Of a stretch of DNA of 64,000 bases, positions 44,281-57,545 are shown in pieces. The notes under the pieces are model-generated. The model saw only the letters and a program-made list of their open reading frames with translations. It was not told the DNA's origin and searched no databases. This DNA is from Panaeolus papilionaceus (taxonomy: Eukaryota > Basidiomycota > Agaricomycetes > Agaricales): the NCBI GenBank assembly GCA_015501605.1, contig JADNRZ010000006.1, positions 1-64,000 on the forward strand. Reading direction: 5' to 3'. Each line of letters begins with the position of its first letter. The first letter of the stretch is position 1. A program made the translations under genes and the position numbers.

Positions 44281-46441
44281 TTAGTGATGGTTTTTATACC
44301 GAGATACCAATACAGGGCATTGACTACCTTCCCTAAACTTGCCCGCTATGTATGGTCTTGTGAGGACACTTGAAGAGGATGTAAATATGGAATATATTCA
44401 TGAGACGAATAAAATTAACGTACACATTCGACCTGGATATTTTATCATCCGTCGGTTTAAATACAAAGTTGGTAACAAGAGTGTAAATGAAGGCCTTGAT
44501 TTCAATCATTGAAAAGCGCATCCCGATACAAGACTGGGGTGGGGGTTAAGTGGGTCCATATAACCAACAACTTACTCACCCTTGGTCCGGCAGAGAAGGT
44601 CAAGGTATTGGAAAAAAGCCCTGGGAGGTTTTGAGCACTTTCTGGGAGGGCATCCCAACGATCAGGACTGGAAATCAAGGTCAACCACGACACTTTATTG
44701 TAGCAACGGATCGAAGACTTGCCGAAATTCCCAAGAGTCTTCCCCCCAAAACTCGGAATCTAGATTGAATCCTTCGACTGGGACATGGACAAAACTGCCT
44801 TTAGGGACGGAAATCGTCGTGCGGGTCGATGTGGACCCGTTGGCCAGAATGATTGGGGTAGAGGTAGGTATCTCGTCATCTTGCGTGGCAACACGAATAG
44901 ACGAGTGGACAGGAGGAATCAATCGTATGCATTCACGAACGACATTGTGGAGATAGGGAAGATCCGATATTTGGGAGTAGAGAGAGTTAATCTCCTCGTC
45001 TGTAAGGTCTGCAGCATCAGTCGAAGGTTGTATTACCGTAAGTAGTTCAGCTCTGAGACAATCCTGCACCGCTGGATGTTGAGCAAGCAGTAGGACTGTC
45101 CAAGTCAACGTCAGCGACGATGTATCTGATCCAGCAAACATAAATGTATTGATATTATTAAGAATATCTTCGTCGGATATCTGTTGATCCTCTGGCAGAT
45201 CGGTCGCCACGTTCGATTTGACTAAGAACCATGAGCGGAAGTTAAGCCGGAATGTCAATGTCACTCACGAAGGAGGCTAAGGAGATCTTTTCCATCATAT
45301 GGAATACCAGATATTTCTCCCTCAAAAATTTTGCGTTTCTTCTCCTGAATGAGATGACCAGCCGTTTCGTTGATGACTTGATGGCATTTTTGGATAGTCA
45401 AGACTGTCTCGTCGCCCTAACGATTTATAAGTGAAGATTCTGCAGCATCCAACAACCAAACACACTATTAGTGCACTTAGCCATGGCGTATATATTCTCA
45501 TGACAGAACGCCAAAGCGTTCCCTGTGAAATGGCCACTTCAAACATTATTTTGTAGGCCATTAACAAAGGGTTCGACTCGTCCTCGATGGCATTGAAGTT
45601 GTAATCGAAGCCTGACAAGTCAATGGAGATGTCCAACATTCAAGCAAAAAACGAAATCTCACCAGCCAGACCAATAACGTCAAATGTAGCTCGACTGAGC
45701 CAATGACAGACATCAATACGAACTTGCTCCGTGGATGCGCTGCTCAATATTCCAGCCCAGCGCTCCTTGAGCTGATCCCCTTTTCTAAACACAACTGGAA
45801 CAAGTGCTCTGAGGTTCTGTATAGAGAAGGCGGGTGTGGCGACACGCCTCTGACGCTTATGGATGACGCCCTCTGCCGAAAGCATCCCACATCCAATGAG
45901 GCTGGTTATAAGTCGTCTAGATTGCCATGGCTTCTCGTACACAGTTGAGTTCTTGAGAACGTGGGCAATGGAAACAGGGTCGAGAGTTAGGAGACGAGTA
46001 TCCCACTTGAAAGAGAGAAACCGAGTCAATATAGACCACTGCAATGGCGTCGTGAACATACAGGACCTAGTCCACGAATTCGGATTGAACGACCATAGCT
46101 TTGGACAAGGATCCGATGAACTTTGGGTGATATAGAAGGGCTTTGCGTAGGAAATATCAGAAACAGAGTTTGTTGAGCTAAAAAATAGCCACTGACTTGA
46201 GTATCCCTTCAAGTTGAGGGACGAATAACCCTTTGAAAGGAGGGCCTGCTAATTTGGACAGCGGATTGGCTCTGGGCAAAATGTAAAGAGCCCAGAGGAC
46301 AAGTAATACTAATATGAGGAAGGAAAGTAAGAATATGGGATATATCATGAGTGTTATGGGATGAGGCAGAAGAGCTTTGATACTTGCCACTGTTATTGTT
46401 GTTATTGTTATGAATAGATGCTTAGCGCCCTTTCTCATCAT
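44281..46441 (-). CDS. Cytochrome P450 monooxygenase
   Basis: A haem-thiolate oxygenase, probably ER-anchored by the N-terminal hydrophobic segment (PITLMIYPIFLLSFLILVLL). Nine exons (46441-46197, 46140-46062, 46005-45663, 45611-45466, 45416-45269, 45221-44723, 44667-44580, 44533-44424, 44368-44281) sum to 581 residues. I-helix: FMFAGSDTSSLT. K-helix: ECIRLIPPVHSSIR. PxRW: PDRWDALP. Haem loop: FSAGPRSCIGMRFSMIE, with the ligand Cys just after an intron. The intron between exons 6 and 7 uses a GC donor (GCAAGT at 44722-44717), the only choice that keeps the frame (FRPDRW). The pattern resembles the basidiomycete CYP5150/CYP5037-like multi-member families, but the substrate is unknown. Confidence 0.88.
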
Positions 46442-46553
46442 ATTTCAATGTCAACCATCTTCTTTATTACTCACGTGAGAGATATATGAGTATCTAGGAA
46501 ATACAAATTCTGTAAGTCGCAACTAATGTACAATAGGAATCTGGAGTTCAAGG

Positions 46554-48864
46554 CTACGCTTTGCCAGCAAAAACGTTATGAATGTTCTCTAGTTCACGAT
46601 GCAGTTTACGATGAGTGTTGGTCAATCGACTAAGTTCATCAGGATCCATCAGATCCATGTCAGAATCAGTGACAGAGCCAATACTACGAGAATCCTCGTT
46701 CTTCAACAAGCGATTCAGCTTACGTTTCTCAGAGACAAGTTTTTGGAAGCATTCTAGATACTCCCCATACGAGGTTTCATATCTCGCGCGAAGGGTGGCG
46801 TGGTCAGGGTTGATCACGGATGGAGGTAGGGGTTGCGAGGAATAATCGTCTGGTCGCGGGGAGGGGGAAGGTTCCCGTTTGATGGAACGTTTCGGAGCAG
46901 AGGGAGAAGGCTCGCGTTCTCGTTTCGTGGGCCGTTTAGGTGGAGGTGATTGTTCAGGTTTCATAGAACGTTTGAAAGGGCGACTCTCTTCTTCGTCCTC
47001 GTCAGATGAAGTGAATACAGGGGCTTGACGAGCTTTGTTGGAAGCCGACGATTTCCCTTTCGATACTTTGGAAGACGAAGAATCATTGGCTAGGGGGGAG
47101 TCAGACCTCTTCGGGTCCTTTAAACGCTTAGGCAATTTCTGTGACACTCCACTTCGATCACCATTCCTCGAGGATGTATCGTCCTTATCTCGATATGAGA
47201 TTACCGTTTGACCTGAGCCTTCAACCTTTCGAGGGGGTCATGTTTAGACGACGTAGAATGGGAACCATCGTCCACCTTGCGTCGTTTAGGGTCTGGAGAA
47301 CAATACCTGTCTTCTCCGTGGTCACTGTCAACAACGGGGTTTTTGCGTTTGGGGGCCGACTTGGCCTCTTTTGAGTACCTGTCCGCAGGGGAAGCTTCTC
47401 TCATCTTCCTATCAGAATTGGACACTCGGGACCTTTCGTCAAAATACGCTGGGCTGTCACGTCCACTTCCTTTGGATTTACGGGGTGGTGGTGATTGTCC
47501 TTCGAGGCGAGAGGTTGACGCTTTCGAGCTAGCAGAGGCCGATGACTTGGAGGGATAAGCCGAAGCAGATGGCTTGGTTTTGCTGATTGATGAGGATTTG
47601 GAGTGCGAAGTATCTGAAGGCGCGCGACGAGATTCATGTGAATTCGACTGACGAGTGTCCGAGGCTAGCGTGGGCCTAGGCGGAAGATTCTTGCTACCCT
47701 CATCCTTTGCTGGAATATCTGGCTTTGCCGCAGGGGGTTTAGAAGTTGGGGGTTTTGCTCGAACTGAGGCCACGTTTGTGCGTTGGGTGCCATCAGGTTT
47801 GCTAATTTTCGACTTCTCGTCCGGTGGAACATGCGAAGAGGTAGCAGTAGGATTGCTGCTCGACGTTGTAGGTGGAGTCCTTTGACGAACATAATTCCAG
47901 ATCGGATCGGACTCGGGTATACCTAGGTTGTGAAAGACCTTGCGAGCAGAACGGACCATTGCGTTGCGCTCATCGTCTGATAATGGGTATTCATACGGAC
48001 GGACTTCCTTCCATATAGGGTGCTTAAGGGTATAACGACTTCCAGACTGGCCAACGGCAGTTGATTCAGTGATCTGAGAAAATGAATTGAGTCAAATAAA
48101 TGGATCCAACAAGTAGGCTACGCGTACCTGGCCCAAAATGAGGCGCATTTCGCGCTTTGTATTAGGACTTTCCTTTTCAAAAAGAGTTGACAACTGCTCG
48201 TCTGTCTTGTCTCCAGCGGCCAAGTAGTGGACCAGTTGTTTGCGAATTCTGGGGCGGATGTCGACAGAGGAAGCGGGGATTTCTTTTTTAGATGTCGTAG
48301 ATGCGGAAGATGTAGCAGATTTAGGTGTATTTGTGATAGGCTTGTGGAACATATTTGTTGGGAGTTTCTTTCGAGGGGGCAGTGGTAGGTCTGCATTGTC
48401 AAGCAAGATGGTTGTCCGACTAGCCTTTTGGTTTTGTGCATCGTTGCTCGTCCCTCTAATCTTTTCACGGAGATCGTCCTGAAGCTCTCTTTCAATGCTA
48501 ATCTTGCCGATAATGTTGGCATGAAGTTTCAAAGGGGTTTTCTTGTTATTTTGGGAAGTGCGGAGGTACAGCTCATGAAGAGCACCATCCTGGGGTGAAT
48601 GTCGCATTGGAAAGAATGACTCGCCGATGTAAATTCCCTTTGACATGAATAATAATGAGAAAGGGAACAAGAAAATAAAAGAATGAAACTCACAGAACGA
48701 TCTCCAAAATCAAAATCCAAGGTTGGCTGGCCGGGGAATGCCTCCAATGCGTCCAATGTTTCTGTTGACATGCGAACGAGCATAGCGTGCTTTGGTCCTG
48801 ATGATGATGTGTCCGTTGGACGTGCTACTGACATTGTCAGAGCAGTGTTTGTTGGCAATGGCAT
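46554..48864 (-). CDS. ELL: RNA polymerase II elongation factor ELL
   Basis: ELL suppresses transient pausing of RNA polymerase II. Four exons (48864-48694, 48637-48128, 48073-47205, 47151-46554) give 715 residues. The N-terminal ELL domain covers about residues 1-230. A winged-helix-like segment (residues about 170-270: RKQLVHYLAAGDKTDEQLS.., HPIWKEVRPYEYPLSDDERN, VFHNLGIPESDPIWNYVRQR) is followed by a long Ser/Pro/Lys-rich disordered middle. The C-terminal occludin-homology region (ARYETSYGEYLECFQKLVSE.. HRELENIHNVF) completes the animal-type architecture. The start at 48864 is the first ATG after the KTI12 stop, 96 bp away, and gives a complete ELL N-terminus. Confidence 0.85.
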
Positions 48865-48960
48865 GATGGAAGTAATGAAGAAAGAAGGATATCGACAATT
48901 GCAACCCTGTAACTGCTCAGAAGTGGCTGTGCAATAATAACTTGGATCATTGTTCTCTTT

Positions 48961-50092
48961 TCAAATAACATGTTCCTCTAAATACACAATAAATTTATCT
49001 CCTATTCTTTCTTCAGACCAATCCACGGACCCTCGTTCTGTAGTTCCGAGAGTAATGGCCTTTTTATGAACCGTTATAAACTGTCTCTTCAATCTCTGTA
49101 GTTCAGCTAGAGTCACACTCCTAGCAGGTAGTTTCACCTGTCTCCGGATATTCGACCCGAATTCCACTATACATGTTGCTCCGCCGAGAGACGCATTACT
49201 TGCGAGTGCAGACACGATAGATGCTGTCGTTTGTTCCAAAACGTGCAATGCATCTGCTGGTGCTTTGGCCGTCTAAATAAATGAAAATGTTAACAAGTAC
49301 ATAGACAAAAAATAATAATTGAAATATAGGTACATACAGAGAGTGTACCTGCATTTGGAGGCTTGATCACATTACTGGTGATAGCATCCCATATTTCAGT
49401 GGGTAGATCGACATCTGTTGGTAGTAGGGTGAACAATGGAGCGTCCCAACGAACCATGGAGGATGGTTCCTCGAATCTTTGAAATAGATTTTCCAGTCTA
49501 GGGAATTATTTCCTCATCGAATCTAGTGTGCGATGATAGATAACATAACAAACACACGTTTCTTGGGGGTAAGATTCTTCTGGCACCCTTGCCGCATTCC
49601 ACTCACGACATGATTCTGGACTTGAAAGAACATGTATCTGTAACAATGCTTAATTATCTTCTTTTTCCGCATTGACCTAAATTTAAAGTAGCTAACCGTG
49701 CAAGTGCGCAGTTTAAATTCTCTAGCTGCACAGTAAAGCTGGTAGCGAAAACCTTTAATGTAATTGAGAGAATCGAGGATCAGGGCTGTGTGTGGGGCCA
49801 TTTGACGCTGAACGGCGGCAAAGAGTGTACCCCTGGCTGGTTTCTCAGTTGCTGAACCTAGTAGATAGATAGATAATAATTAAGGAGGACCCGTTTTAAA
49901 TGATAAATAAATTTACTAACTAGAATAAACTTGGCTTTGAATTTGAAGAGAATGATCTGAAATAATTTCAACATTTTTAATAGGACCATTATAATCATTT
50001 TGTTGAATTTTATGTTGAATCCATTGTTGAATTTGTTTAGCTCTTGTAGATTTTCCTGAAGATGGGAAACCTGAGATTGTAATGAGAGCCAT
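48961..50092 (-). CDS. KTI12: KTI12, Elongator-associated P-loop kinase-like protein
   Basis: KTI12 works with Elongator in modifying wobble uridine of tRNAs and is related to PSTK (seryl-tRNA[Sec] kinase). Five exons (50092-49921, 49857-49697, 49637-49558, 49497-49338, 49272-48961) give 294 residues. The P-loop is GFPSSGKST at residues 7-15. Other landmarks are EKPARGTLFAAVQR, ALILDSLNYIKGFRYQLYC, PESCREWNA and FEEPSSMVRWDAPLF. The C-terminus (PARSVTLAELQRLKRQFI, and VDWSEERIGDKFIVYLEEHV) fits the tRNA-binding end of the family. It is divergent from the RhoGAP gene, with 162 bp between start codons. Confidence 0.93.
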
Positions 50093-50254
50093 GGTAAAAG
50101 TTTGAAAACAAGTGTGACTTGTCTGTTGATTGAGTGTGTGACCTTGGTCGTCCTTTGTTACCACAGAAAGCTTATTAACTTAATAACTTACTACAAACTA
50201 CTACTACAACGACTACGACATCCATTTAAACTTTTTAAAAAGAACTGGCCTCAC
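50093..50254. promoter_or_regulatory. Bidirectional promoter KTI12 / LIM-RhoGAP
   Basis: The 162-bp spacer separates the two start codons. It contains AT-rich runs but no recognisable TATA box on either side. Confidence 0.45.
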
Positions 50255-53200
50255 ATGTTGGCCACAGACGTTCCTCTAAGGGAGCATTCTCATCTAGATA
50301 TTCAACAACGTAGTGCTATTCAGGATCCTGTCGTTCTAGATGATCGACTCTGTCCAGGTTGCAAGAGGTCCGCAGTTAACGAGCAAGGTGGTCTCGTCGT
50401 TGCTTTCGGGTAATGTTAACTTTTATAATCACCTTTCTTCATATTTCATCTTATATTTTTACTTACAGTCAATCCTTCTTTCATGTCGACTGCTTCAAGT
50501 GCGCAAAGTGTAGAAACCAAGTCACCGCCGACACCAACTTGCTTCTGCTTTCTGATGGTTCTCCCATCTGTGCCAACTGTTCTTACAGTTGCAATATTTG
50601 TCGTTTGCCTATTCTCGATGAGGCTATCATGACAGGAGACGACTCTTATCATGCTCATTGTTTCAAGTGCAAAGTTTGCAACAATCGTATCGATGAACTT
50701 GTCTTTGCTAAAACAAGCCAAGGCATCTATTGCATGAGTTGTCACAACAATCGCATGATTAAGATAAGGAAACACGCCCAGAAGAAAGCAGAGAGAGATA
50801 GAGCTAATGGGAGTAGCAGTTCGTCGCGTTCAAAGGACAACGAGGCTCGGAATTTTCATCAAAATCAAGAGGTTCGTCTCATTCTCACCGCCATCTCCCA
50901 TTTCCGTATCCACTTTGACTTACACATTTATAGCATCGCTCCCTCCGCTCCCAGGCCTCGTCAAGTTCGCGTACTCTAGACGAACGAGCTTCAGCCGCCG
51001 CCCAATCCCCAACCCCTAATCTCTCTCTGTCACCCTCATCGTCTCATCATGCCTACGCAAACTCCCCTAATTCCCCTCATAAACCCCCTTCAAAGTCCAA
51101 CACCCTACCTACTCAAATCGATACAAATGACGCAGATCCCAGGCGGCGGAATACTGTTGACAACGAAATTCGATCATCCAACGGCATGCACAAACAGGAC
51201 ACGTTGAATGTCCAACCCCAAATTCCCGATAGTCTCAGTGTTACTCCCAGGAAAGATAAACGACGGTCCATCAACCCAGGTCTGTCTATACAACCCTTGC
51301 GGGAGAATGGCCATGATCAAGTCCGTTTCTATTTTCTCCGAATCATCCGCCCACCCTGATCTTTTTTTCTCTTCTTTTCTTTTTTGCGCCAGCATTATTC
51401 CGAACCAAGTACTAGAAATTCACTCCCTTCCGGATCACCACTGAATAACGCTTTAAAAGAAGATGGAGGAAATGGTTCAATGGACATTCGTGCGCCAAGT
51501 CCCTCAGTGTCCAATTCCCGTTCTGCTGGTTCCTTGAGGTCCTCAGCAGACACCGTTCTGACACAACAGCATTGGTACCCAGACACCTTGAGCCCGACAA
51601 GCATAAACGGATTCCAGCAACGTAAGCGCTCGTCGTCAACTTCCAATCATAGCGTCGCAGCAACTATCTCACGGAGTAATTCACCCTCGTATCGAGCTGA
51701 TGTTCCTCATGGCGTCGAAAGTGAAACGGATACCGAACCGGAAAACGACACTGTCACACTATCACGCGAGCCCGACAACCCACCTCCTGCGCTTCCCCCA
51801 AAGGATGCTACTGACACTAATCGCCTATCTAACGGGCCCATTTCCAACAGACACTCTCTCACGGAAGCTGAAGATGCTTCAGAAGAGAGCGCCACTGAAC
51901 AGACATCACATTCGACATACATCGCTCCCGCACTTCCTCCAATACGTTTCTCTATGAACGATGCTGATTTCTCACAACTACTTAGCTCAGTCAATGTCGG
52001 AGAAATATCCGCAGGTGCGTCCACCAAGGACTCTATGCAACCAACAAGGAGTATATCATCCCTCGGATTGTCAACACCTCAAACCCGCAATTCAACAGCT
52101 ACGCATCATACATCCACACCTTCTATATCCGTCACCTCCTTATCTGACAACGACGACACAAAAACCATCAAGGTTGACCACGACGAAGAGCAAGGATCTC
52201 CCCTGAAACCTGGCAAATCCGACCCACTTCTAAACATCTCTTTCGATGATGCCCTTGCGAGACTCCGAGAGGCTTCTTCGTCTTCTCGAGCAGGCAATTC
52301 AACATCCCTCACGTTAGACATTGGATTTGTGGATGCCGTCGTAGAATGTCTGGACGGCAAGAAACGCGAATATAACGAGCTGAAGCACAGAATCGATGGC
52401 ATCAACGTACGTCTGTTCCCTAACACATCTGGCGAGGAAATATACTGATCCTCGCAAAGAGGGAAAGTAGGCACTACATTGAAGGGCTGACTGTTGCTCA
52501 GGTCGAGTACGACCGCGAATTAAAGGCCCGACGAGACGCAGAAGCCGAAGTCACTCGCCTACGGGTCCTGCTTTCGGGTCAGGCCATTCACCTGAGTGCG
52601 ATGTCTGGAGATAAAAAGCGACAGGAAATCCGGGAACAGCTATCCAAAGAAATCAGTGATAACCTTTCTGGTTTGGAACAAGATGTGTCACGTCTAAAAG
52701 CGGAGCGAGATTTGACTTTGGCCGAGATGGAGGAGTTGTCGGCTTCAAAGGGGTACTGGCTTTCTTTTCTTTTCCCTTTTTGTTGCCGTATTGATTGACT
52801 TTGCTTATCTGGTTTTAGTGCAAATGTTTCTGAGCCTACGCCAGTCAACCTTGGCAGATCTCTGACAAGACGCTTGGAGGGGATTCGCCATCAGTACGAA
52901 CGTGAATTAACACCATTGCTCAAGCAAAAAGAGCTTCTTAACAGAGAAATCACTGAACTCAAGGCTGTTCGCGACGTTTTCCTCGAGGAAACCACTGTAC
53001 TCAATGCCAGAAACGAGGAGTTGGCTCAGTTAAGCGCCGTGTATACTCGGAGACTGGATGGTGCTCCCGAAATTCCGGCGAAAGATGCCCAAGAAGCTCA
53101 AGCGTCGGAGCCAACCCGTTCACAGACGCCTCAACCATTCCATACACTTTCATTGACATCATCTGTCAATTCCCTGTCGACAACCTCAACGGCCCACGAA

Positions 53201-54452
53201 GATAGCCAAGATACCAAAACATTGAAGGTCCAAAGACAAGAAAGTGAACTCCACACACCAGCAAAACCACCCAAGTTCAAATGGCCTGGATCAAAGCCTA
53301 AGGAGGCGATAGCGTCCTCTCCTTCGTCTCATGTGGAGGTTAGCCGAGGAAAGGCGCATATTGAGCACAACTTCCAGCAACTCAGTATCCTGAGGTTTAC
53401 GCGATGCGACCACTGTGGTGACAAGATGTGGGGCTCGCAGTTGCGTTGCACAGGTATGTTATAAGTTGGATGTAACACTGTCGATATTTACCGAGTATCA
53501 CAGTCTGCGCTGCGTCTATCCATGTACGATGTATCGCGAACCTACAACTCCCCTGTACACATCAGCAGCAGCAGCAGCAGCAGCCGGTTAAAGATGAGCC
53601 CCCGGTCGTTCTCCGTAAGGACCAATCCCCACATCTCTGCCTATCCATTCATAGTAAAGTTTTCTTGCTGCCAATATTTAGCTCCTTCTATGTTTGGTCG
53701 TGACCTCATCGAACAAGTTCGATCCGATTCAAAGGAAGAGGAAAGACAAGTTCCCGTCATCGTGGAGAAGTGTATCGAAGCGGTCGAAGCACGGGGTGCG
53801 TTGTTTGTGTTCTGAACCGTGGCATGCATTCTGATTCATATTCCAGCTCTTGATTACGAGGGTATATACCGCAAGACGGGTGGTTTAGGCCAGTCCAAGG
53901 TTATTACTCAATTATTCGAAAGAGGCGATTATAATTCGTTCGACCTCTGCGACTCTGATCGCTTCAACGATATTTGCAGTGTTACATCTGTGCTTAAGAC
54001 CTATTTCCGTTCGCTCCCAGTACCCTTACTAACATTCGATCTACACGACGAGTTCATGACCGCTGTAGCAATTCGGGAAGCGATACTGAAGCAACAAAGC
54101 CTGATCGATCTGATCAACAAGTTACCATACGAACACTACTTCACATTGCGTAGCTTGATGCTGCACTTGAACCAGTACGCCTCTCCCTCGATGTTGCTGA
54201 TGCTTTCTAATCATGCTTTTCCAGTATTCATGAGCGGTGTGATCGCAATTTGATGACAGCACGGAACTTGGGTGTCGTCTTTGGTCGTAAGTTTCTTGCC
54301 TCTGGCTGAGTGGTACTCATTTAACTGACGTCGACCTGTTATAAGCGACGTTGCTGAGGTCACCAGACCCGAGTGCAGAATTCAATGATATGGCAGGCAA
54401 GGCCCTCTTCGTGGAATGGCTTGTCGAGAACGCACCCCTTGTATTCAACTGA
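50255..54452 (+). CDS. Rho-type GTPase-activating protein with LIM and C1 domains
   Basis: It turns off Rho/Cdc42-type GTPases controlling polarity and the actin cytoskeleton. Eleven exons (50255-50409, 50469-50871, 50934-51320, 51393-52406, 52502-52752, 52819-53453, 53504-53614, 53682-53795, 53847-54174, 54225-54286, 54346-54452) sum to 1188 residues. Two LIM domains occupy about residues 25-150 (CPGCKRSA..CFKCAKC, CNICRLPI..CFKCKVC..CMSCHN). A long Ser/Pro-rich region and coiled coils (about 530-750) follow. A C1 zinc finger begins HNFQQLSILRFTRCDHCGDKMWG and is followed by poly-Gln. The C-terminal RhoGAP domain shows the arginine finger GIYRKTGG, VLKTYFRSLPVPLL and RNLMTARNLGVVFG. The architecture matches fungal Rga-type regulators with an added C1 domain. 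Confidence 0.9.
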
Positions 54453-54862
54453 GGAGACTAATTTTATTTGTACTGGAAATTTGTATATGTTGGATTATTA
54501 GTCGTTAGCGGCAAAACTCGTCTTTGCATTCGTTTTTTCTTTTTTTTTCATGCACTGGTTCCTCCCCAAGTTCTATCATTTTTTTATTTAGTTTTAAGAT
54601 ACCATTCTATATATCATATATATCTACAGACTGTCATTGTCTACACTGCTCCTTGCCACAGTCACACTTTTAAGTAGCTTTATTAGTCTACAACAATCAT
54701 TCCCTGCTCTTTCTGGCTCTATGAGTCGAATCTGGTTTGAGCGTGCAATATAGAAAGTGTCGTCGCGGACCAACAACAGCACTTGACGCTGATGTTACAC
54801 CCCGAGGTCCTATTGGAGGAGCTTCTGTACCGCTTCCACGAACTCCTAGCGAAAACATTCTG
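54453..54862. other. Intergenic region between convergent genes
   Basis: It holds the 3' untranslated regions of the RhoGAP and BTB genes: T-rich runs, and ATATATCATATATAT near 54610. No RNA gene or further ORF is convincing. Confidence 0.5.
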
Positions 54863-56559
54863 TCAAACACTTAAAGGAATCTCAATACAGTGCAAGCAGA
54901 CAAAACACCCGTCCTTACGTGTAGCGATGAAAGACTTAGCACTCGCTTGACAGGCTGTATGCGTCAGAGAAAGGGGTGGACTGACTCCTTCCATCATCCG
55001 AAGGTATCTAAACACCATAGAGGGTTGTGGAGGGCCTACATTTCGACTGCAATGAACCACTGGATATTTTTGGAGGAAGATATGGGTGACATTTACCAAA
55101 TCGGAAGACAGCATGGTATGCTTGTTTCCATTTCTCTTCCAGAAGGCGAGCACAGGTTGGTGGGTCGGGGCAAGTCGAGCACTTGGTAAAGAATGGGTGA
55201 GATTCTGAAGATGACTTCCTCGACAAGTAAGCAACGTACGCATTGATATTCTTTCGACACCATAGTTAGTCCCAGCTTCAAAACACGTTCCAGAAACCAA
55301 TTCCGGCTATTTAGTTCAGCATGAGACTTTGCAAGCAGCTAATATGAGTTATACCGTTTTTCTAGCTTGAGTAATGTCTCCTGTGTTAGCGTGTTGAGTT
55401 CTTGTTCCGTCCAACCACCTGGGTTGTCCAAGACAAAACGACTAGCTTCGCGATAAAGCTCTTCCTCCTGAAAAATTTCTGCTATTCGCAGCGCTTTGAT
55501 AGGCTTTCCAGCAGCATGTGTAAGGAGGAACGTCAAGCACTCCTGCTGTAGAGAGGTGACGCAGAGCTTGTGCGATATGTTCATAAGGCCAGCGACGTTG
55601 TTCCACGTAATTGTGCATTCCAACCTAAAAGGAAAGAGTCGTTTCAAGGCCCTCAGTCGAGATCCTAGGTCGTCACTTACTGAGGATAGATAAATTTCAA
55701 GAAATCGTGGAAAGTGTTTGCCTGTGCAGGTGAATATTCCGTAAGGAAAAGAGACGAACATTGGCAATGATATACGCTGACTTTTTCCTCCTTCAATAAA
55801 ATCACTGCTTCTGGCACACTTCTAGGCCGGCGACGAGTGAAACCTTGCGGAGGAGATCGGTTTGTTTGTGAGGAGGACTGATCTATAAGGGGGGTTGGAG
55901 TGTCGAGTGCCTCTGCTGAGTCAGAACTATGGTGAGTGTTAGACCTGAAGGGTGCGGAAAGAAAGGTAGGCACACACGGCTTTGGGCCACCTGGCTCTTC
56001 GTTATCCGACAACGAGATATCTTGGACGGTGTTCGATTGGACTGGGTCATTTTCTTGCTCAGATGCATCAGAATCGACGTTGGTGGTCAAGTTATCAATT
56101 CTGTATTGACTGGGGATAGTAATTGTTGAAGCTATGGACAATGGTCTTCCTGTTTCTGACCAGTCACCACCCAGAGCTGCTTCGAAAAAAGGGGAAGAAA
56201 AGAAGAGAATTTCTTTGTGGACCCTGGATAGTGCCGTTCAGAGACGAGGAATTGAGTCATGAATCGAAAACTTACCAGAAAGTAGTAGTCTCAACCACGA
56301 CCTTTACTGTTCCAGGAAGTTTACACTCTCTTGTGAACGTTTCGTGGATATCAATGGCCTCTTCATCCTCTTCAGTGCTTAGATTAGAGACAGACTCATC
56401 ACCATCGACATCGTCATGAAGCCAAGATGGTGAACCTGAAGATCTAAAAATTCCAGATGCAGCAGCATGAGTTTCAGTGGGAGAACTAAGAAGAGCAGCA
56501 GGATTGTTTAAACTGCGAGAATTACGAGCAATAAGAATGTGAGATGGATTTGTGGTCAT
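54863..56559 (-). CDS. BTB/POZ-domain protein
   Basis: Six exons (56559-56276, 56223-55681, 55624-55355, 55306-55240, 55181-55097, 55035-54863) give 473 residues. The BTB fold begins near residue 80 (KVVVETTTFW|VHKEILFFSSPFFEAALGG), is broken by a long Ser/Pro/Asp-rich insert, and resumes at VSVYHCQCSSLFLTEYSPAQANTFHDFLKFIYPQ. The helical part has KPIKALRIAEIFQEEELYREA and a CxxC-like region (YQCCSTCPDPPTCARLLEEKW). Basidiomycetes have many such BTB proteins with this Cys-containing tail, and some BTB proteins act as adaptors for cullin-3 ubiquitin ligases; a specific role is unknown. The last ~40 residues after FRYLRMMEGV are less certain. It starts 44 bp after the RPA43 stop, on the same strand. 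Confidence 0.75.
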
Positions 56560-56603
56560 GGTATACGTTCAAACTTTAGAGCAGCACAGCCACAATAATA
56601 GAT

Positions 56604-57545
56604 CTAATTTATCTTTTTCTTTTTCTTTGGTGGTGTCCATTTCGTACTCCCCTCAGAGTCACTTTCAGATTCTTCCTCTTCCTCTTCCTCTTCTTGTTCA
56701 TTCATATCTTCATCTTCTGATGTATCTTCGTCTTGATTTTTGGAACTATCCTTATTTGATGCCCTATGTGCTGGAGAGAATGGATCAGGTTGTAGCGAGC
56801 CAACAAGGGATAGCATCTCATTTGCGTGTGTTAATCTAATAACAATTTAGAGATGATAATAATCAGAATAAACAGATGAGCTGGGGTACCTACCCGATCA
56901 CTGTAAATTCAACCATACGACTAGATCCACCTAGAGGTTCCGCAGTAAGTTTGTGAATCCATCTTCCGGTCGTTTGGTGTTCTTTAGTTTCATTGCTTTC
57001 CTCGTTGTTATCTGCGACTTCTTCCTGTCCAAATTCTGGGTCGTTTTCTGCGGGTCCGTATTCGAATTCCCATTGATCTGCGGGAATATGGTGCCGGGGT
57101 ATTGATACATTGAAGGTTCGGTGTACAAGGAGAGAAATGTGATCCGGAGAGCTTAAACTTATTTTTCCTGCTAGAATGGAACCTTTAATTCGCATAAAGA
57201 GATAATTTTATGACGACGAAACGACGTACAAAGTACAGACCCGACGCGGGGATTCCAGACGGTAGCATCAAATCCGACTGTAGAGACGAGAAATGGGCAG
57301 TCCGTTTGTATATGAGCAGCTTTATCGATAAATTTCAAGTTGGAATGAGAGATGACCACCCCTTCCAGAGGGGGCATGTATCTATTCAGTTTCAATTTTG
57401 TCAATTTTTTTCTTCTTCAAATTTTTAAAAATCACCTCATAACCATGGAATCGAGCAACTCCTCTGCACCTGCCTTTGGATTTGCAGCAAATATGGGTGG
57501 GATTGAAAGGACAAGAGAGGCATTTACAATAGAAAAGTCGGACAT
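56604..57545 (-). CDS. RPA43: DNA-directed RNA polymerase I subunit RPA43
   Basis: This stalk subunit of RNA polymerase I contacts the initiation factor Rrn3. Four exons (57545-57436, 57381-57230, 57182-56894, 56835-56604) give 260 residues. The short first exon (MSDFSIVNASLVLSIPPIF..) was recovered by frame continuity and is needed for a complete tip domain. LEGVVISHSNLKFIDKAAHI and CPFLVSTVGFDATVWNPRVG are typical, followed by the OB fold (GKISLSSPDHISLLVHRTFN). The C-terminus is a long Glu/Asp run ending in Lys-rich KKKKKIN, as in nucleolar proteins. A variant four-residue stretch (VLCS) at the exon 2/3 joint depends on the chosen donor. Confidence 0.88.

Noticed and set aside
55481..55710. 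Plus-strand frames opposite the BTB and other genes
   Set aside because: They are antisense shadows of spliced genes with no splice-consistent extension.
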